From Seonamhaeicola sp. S2-3 (GTDB taxonomy: Bacteria > Bacteroidota > Bacteroidia > Flavobacteriales > Flavobacteriaceae), in the NCBI RefSeq assembly GCF_001971785.1, contig NZ_CP019389.1, positions 3,483,001 through 3,547,000 of the forward strand: a DNA stretch of 64,000 nt, written 5' to 3'. Below the pieces are notes generated by a model. It searched no databases. It saw only the letters and a program-made list of their open reading frames with translations, and had not been told where the DNA came from. Shown piece after piece: positions 60,703 through 64,000 of this stretch. Every line of letters starts with the position of its first letter. Position 1 is the first letter of the stretch. A program made the position numbers and the translations under genes.

Positions 60703-62196
60703 TTGAAAAAATTAAAGTTTCCTACAGCACAAACAATTTTATTAATTATTGCTGCGTTAACTGCAGTTCTAACATGGGTAATTCCTTCTGGTAAATTTGA
60801 TACTTTAACTTATAACAAGTCTGAAAATAAGTTTATTAGAACAAGTTTAGGTAAAACAGAAACCTTAGAAGCTTCTACAGAAACCTTAAAACAATTAGAA
60901 ATTAAAATTCCTCTTGAAAAATTTACAAATGGTGATATTTGGAAACCTATTAGCATTCCCAATACTTATAAAAAAGTAGAAGCCACCCCACAAGGAATTG
61001 TTGCTTTTATAAAATCTCCTATAAAAGGTATTATTGAAGCCTCTGATATTATTTTTCTTGTACTGTTTATTGGCGGGCTAATTGGAATTATGAATTATAC
61101 AGGCGCCTTTGATGCTGGTATATCTTGGCTTGCAACAACTTTAAAGGGGCATGAATATGTTTTAATTATTCTTGTTACCACGCTTATTGCTGTTGGCGGA
61201 ACCACTTTTGGACTTGCCGAAGAAACAATTGCCTTCTACCCTATTTTAATTCCCATTTTTTTAGCAGCTAAATATGATGCTATGGTGGCCTTAGGCTGTA
61301 TATACATTGGTTCTTCAATTGGTACTATGTGTTCTACTGTAAACCCTTTTAGTGCTATTATTGCTTCTGATGCTGCTGGAATTAACTGGACTACAGGTTT
61401 AACTGCAAGAATTGTTATGTGGGCAATTGGCTTAACAATTTGTATTATTTACATTTTAAGATATGCTAAACGCGTAAAAAATGATCCTACCAAATCGATA
61501 ATATATGATCAGAAAGAGGATATAGAAGCCTTATTTAAAAAAAATATTAGCTCCTCAATAAAACTAACTCCTAAATTAACTCTAATATTAACGGCATTTG
61601 CTTTATGTTTTATTGTTATGGTAGCTGGCGTATCTCTTTTAGGTTGGTGGTTTGAAGAAATGATAGCCGTATTTTTTGTTGGAGCCATTTTAATTGGAAT
61701 TATAGGACAAATAAAGGAGTACACTTTTGTTGATACTTTTGTTAAAGGAGCTGGTGATTTATTAGGAGTAGCCATTATTATTGGTATTGCAAGAGGTGTT
61801 TCGGTACTTATGGATGATGGTCAAATTAGCGACACCATGCTGTATTATGCTAGTAACGTTACAAATGGTATGAATAAAGGCGTTTTTATAAACGCCATGT
61901 TATATATATATGGAGGATTATCCTTTTTTATTCCATCATCATCTGGAATGGCCGTTTTAACCATGCCAATAATGTCTCCGCTTGCTGATGGTGTTGGAGT
62001 TGGTAGAGAACTAATAGTTAATGCTTATCAATACGGTATGGGGTTATTTGCTTTTATAAATCCAACCGGATTAATTTTAGCATCATTAGCCATTGTTAAA
62101 GTTGGTTATGATAAGTGGCTTAAATTTGTAATGCCTTTGGTAATTATTTTAGTAATTTTTACTATGATTGTATTAACTGTTTCGGCTTATTTATAA
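60703..62196 (+). CDS. YfcC/DcuC-type membrane transporter (TTG start)
   Basis: A 497-residue protein starting with TTG at 60703-60705 (MKKLKFPTAQTILLIIAAL); no earlier ATG is in frame. About twelve membrane helices with a large N-terminal periplasmic segment (about 30-105). GLAEETIAFYPILIPIFLAAKYD and FIPSSSGMAVLTMPIMSPLAD are signatures of the YfcC (DcuC/AbgT-like ion transporter) family. Likely exports or takes up amino acids, peptides or C4-dicarboxylates; substrate unknown. Confidence 0.9.
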   Translation: MKKLKFPTAQTILLIIAALTAVLTWVIPSGKFDTLTYNKSENKFIRTSLGKTETLEASTETLKQLEIKIPLEKFTNGDIWKPISIPNTYKKVEATPQGIVAFIKSPIKGIIEASDIIFLVLFIGGLIGIMNYTGAFDAGISWLATTLKGHEYVLIILVTTLIAVGGTTFGLAEETIAFYPILIPIFLAAKYDAMVALGCIYIGSSIGTMCSTVNPFSAIIASDAAGINWTTGLTARIVMWAIGLTICIIYILRYAKRVKNDPTKSIIYDQKEDIEALFKKNISSSIKLTPKLTLILTAFALCFIVMVAGVSLLGWWFEEMIAVFFVGAILIGIIGQIKEYTFVDTFVKGAGDLLGVAIIIGIARGVSVLMDDGQISDTMLYYASNVTNGMNKGVFINAMLYIYGGLSFFIPSSSGMAVLTMPIMSPLADGVGVGRELIVNAYQYGMGLFAFINPTGLILASLAIVKVGYDKWLKFVMPLVIILVIFTMIVLTVSAYL

Positions 62197-62198
62197 AA

Positions 62199-63203
62199 CT
62201 AATTTAAAATACTAGAAAGTAGTTCTTTTAGTAAATCGCCTTGCGGAACAGCATTTGCATCAACACCTTTACTTTTTACATCAAATTTTCTTAAAGTTGC
62301 CACTACTGCACTTACTTTTCGCATGGGGTAGTTTCTTGCTGCTGTGATATATTCGTTTACAAAATATGGGTTGATTTTTAGCGCAGAAGCTACGCTTCTA
62401 GGTGATTTATCTTTTAACCCATGAAATTGCAGTAATTGTGAAAAGAAATTAAATAATAACGATACTGTGACAACCATGGGGTTATCTTTGGGGTTTTCGG
62501 CAAAATAATTAATTATTCTATACGCTTTTACAGCATTCTTCTCTCCTATGGCTTTGCGTAATTCAAAATTATTGAAGTCTTTACTTATACCTATGTTTTC
62601 TTCAATATGTTCTGGAGATATTTGCGTTTCTTTTGGTAAAATAATTTGTAGTTTTTCTAATTCATTATTTATTTTACTAAGGTCTGTACCCAAAAACTCC
62701 ACCAACATTTGAGCTGCCTTAGGGGTAATGGCGTATCCTTTGGGAGATAAAACACGCCTAATCCAATCGGCTACTTGATTTTCATAAAGCTTTTTACTTT
62801 CAAAAACAACGCCTTTCTTTTTTAAGGCCTTATAAAGTGCTTTACGTTTGTCTATTTTTTTATATTTATAGTTGATAACTAGAACCGTTGTTAGTTGCGG
62901 ATTATCGGCATAAGCAGCTAATTTTTCAATAGTTCTAGAAAGGTCTTGAGCTTCTTTAACTATAACTACTTGATGTTCTGCCATCATAGGGAATCTCTTG
63001 GCATTACTTACAACATCTTCTACAGTAACATCACGACCATACAATACCATTTGATTAAACCCACGTTCTTCTTCAGTTAAAACATTATTTTCAATAAAAT
63101 CAGAAATCTTATCTATATAATAAGGTTCTTCGCCCATTAAAAAATAAATGGGTTTTAACTTTTTGTTTTTTATGTCGGATACTAATTGTTTGACTTCGTC
63201 CAT
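62199..63203 (-). CDS. holA: DNA polymerase III, delta subunit
   Basis: A 334-residue clamp-loader subunit. LKPIYFLMGEEPYYIDKISDFIE at the N-terminus, MMAEHQVVIVKEAQDL, LVEFLGTDLSKINNELEKL and DAVPQGDLLKELL-like C-terminus fit HolA. It opens the beta clamp in the replisome. It is divergent from the HsdR-N-like gene, the two start codons nearly touching, an arrangement common in Flavobacteriaceae. Confidence 0.94.
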   Translation of the reverse strand: MDEVKQLVSDIKNKKLKPIYFLMGEEPYYIDKISDFIENNVLTEEERGFNQMVLYGRDVTVEDVVSNAKRFPMMAEHQVVIVKEAQDLSRTIEKLAAYADNPQLTTVLVINYKYKKIDKRKALYKALKKKGVVFESKKLYENQVADWIRRVLSPKGYAITPKAAQMLVEFLGTDLSKINNELEKLQIILPKETQISPEHIEENIGISKDFNNFELRKAIGEKNAVKAYRIINYFAENPKDNPMVVTVSLLFNFFSQLLQFHGLKDKSPRSVASALKINPYFVNEYITAARNYPMRKVSAVVATLRKFDVKSKGVDANAVPQGDLLKELLSSILN

Positions 63204-63229
63204 TGAAAAAAATTCACCAAATTTGCGTA

Positions 63230-63676
63230 GTGCAAAAACTTAATTTTTCTACATATTCGTTTCGTTTCAAAAGTAACGAAAATAAAATTTCTATTTTCGA
63301 TTGCATTCGTAAAAAGTTTGTGATTTTACAACCCGAGGAATGGGTACGCCAACACTGTGTTCAATTTTTAATTCATGAAAAAAACTATCCAAAATCATTA
63401 ATTAATGTTGAAAAAGAATTGATAGTTAACAACTTAAAAAAACGTTATGATATTGTAGTTTTTAATACCGATGGAAGCATTCATTTAATAGTAGAATGCA
63501 AAGCGCCTAACATTGCAATTAAGCAAAGTACTTTTGACCAAATTGCGAGATATAACTTGGTTTTAAATGCTAGCTATTTAATGGTAACTAACGGATTAAA
63601 TCATTATTATTGCCAAATGGATTTTAAAAAAGAGTGTTATAACTTTTTAAGAGATATACCTAGTTACGCAACATGA
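63230..63676 (+). CDS. HsdR-N-terminal-domain protein (PD-(D/E)xK nuclease-like)
   Basis: I favour the GTG at 63230-63232 (V-QKLNFSTYSFRF, 148 residues) because homologues begin MQKLNFP; a TTG at 63203 would overlap the holA start. Core: VEKELIVNNLKKRYDIVVFN and HLIVECKAPN supply D...ECK of a PD-(D/E)xK fold like the N-terminus of type I restriction HsdR. Without helicase or HsdM/HsdS it is not a restriction enzyme. It is a widely conserved, syntenic gene in this group and may act in DNA repair. Its stop overlaps the glycosyltransferase start (ATGA). Confidence 0.85.
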   Translation: MQKLNFSTYSFRFKSNENKISIFDCIRKKFVILQPEEWVRQHCVQFLIHEKNYPKSLINVEKELIVNNLKKRYDIVVFNTDGSIHLIVECKAPNIAIKQSTFDQIARYNLVLNASYLMVTNGLNHYYCQMDFKKECYNFLRDIPSYAT

Positions 63677-64000
63677 AAATAGCCGTAGTTATATTAAATT
63701 GGAATGGGAAAACGTTGTTAGAACAATTTTTACCTTCGGTTATTACACATTCTAAAGAAGCAACCATTTATGTAGCAGATAATGCATCAACAGATGATTC
63801 TGTTACTTTTATTGAAGAAAACTACCCATCTATTCAAATTATTCAAAATAAAGAAAATGGTGGTTATGCCAAAGGTTACAACGATGCTTTAAAAAATTTA
63901 AATGAAGATATTTTCTGTCTTCTAAATAGTGATATTGAAGTTACTAAAAATTGGTTAACCCCTATTTTAAAAACTTTTAAAGAAGCCCCCAACACAGCAA
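63673..64000 (+). CDS. Partial family 2 glycosyltransferase (3' end outside window)
   Basis: An ATG at 63673-63675 overlaps the preceding stop and opens a frame to the window edge (109 codons visible). MKIAVVILNWNGKTLLEQFL, VADNASTDDSV, NGGYAKGYNDAL and FCLLNSDIEV show a GT-A fold family 2 (rhamnosyl/WbbL-like) glycosyltransferase with the DXD-like NSD. Probably in cell-envelope polysaccharide synthesis. Confidence 0.93.
   Translation, partial: MKIAVVILNWNGKTLLEQFLPSVITHSKEATIYVADNASTDDSVTFIEENYPSIQIIQNKENGGYAKGYNDALKNLNEDIFCLLNSDIEVTKNWLTPILKTFKEAPNTA

Noticed and set aside
63230-63676. Type I restriction system at the right end
   Set aside because: Only the HsdR N-terminal-like domain is present, with no helicase, HsdM or HsdS, in a syntenic housekeeping setting with holA.

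Overview
The window is a low-GC chromosome segment from a member of the Bacteroidota, almost certainly a Flavobacteriaceae marine or soil bacterium. The evidence is type IX secretion C-terminal tails, a hybrid two-component (HTCS) regulator, a complete-looking menaquinone pathway, Bacteroidota families (DUF4412, DUF6266, DUF2853), lipoproteins with short lipoboxes, and a promoter of the TTTG / TAnnTTTG type before a tRNA gene.

Layout. 1-10.3 kb: a partial lipoprotein, a MopE-like/LRR T9SS protein, a DUF4412 protein, a giant HTCS regulator, a KdnA-like aminotransferase and a nitroreductase, all on the minus strand. 10.5 kb: tRNA-Ser(UGA). 10.8-15.6 kb: a type III restriction-modification pair on the plus strand with res before mod. 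15.9-21.0 kb: secreted endonuclease I, an MDR oxidoreductase, a CPBP protease, an LRR lipoprotein and a serine hydrolase. 21.5-24.0 kb: an HTH protein, two DUF6266 paralogues and a 22-unit 10-bp tandem repeat. About 23.1-40.2 kb: a putative integrative element abutting the 3' end of mnmE. It has a tyrosine recombinase, a Zn-finger/HTH excisionase-like protein, two HTH proteins, a BT4734/VirE-N-like protein and a DUF3987 helicase/primase. No relaxase is visible.

The cargo of that element (25.9-34.0 kb) is a defence block. One part is a catalytically defective long prokaryotic Argonaute, overlapped by a HhH-GPD glycosylase-like protein and preceded by its own XRE regulator. The other is a type IIS restriction system of the Alw26I/Eco31I/Esp3I kind: an HNH-like endonuclease, an N6-adenine methyltransferase and a circularly permuted C5-cytosine methyltransferase, with a second, paralogous XRE regulator. 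The Argonaute plus glycosylase-like pair is the best candidate here for a little-described system.

40.2-64 kb is conserved chromosome. It holds mnmE, a CvfB-like S1 protein, DUF2853, and menaquinone genes in two minus-strand blocks (thioesterase-menF-menD and menB-menA-UPF0173-menC-CPBP-menE-rlmI). Between them lie a GNAT protein, a YeiH/LysR pair, lipoproteins, a nitronate monooxygenase and a PepSY-like protein. After them come ung, a YfcC-type transporter, holA, an HsdR-N-like protein and a partial family 2 glycosyltransferase. No menH is seen. The men genes together would convert chorismate to demethylmenaquinone, the only quinone route evident here.

Limits: all calls come from reading the sequence by eye. 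Family names rest on motif recognition. The outer boundaries of the mobile element and the functions of the repeats are inferences.
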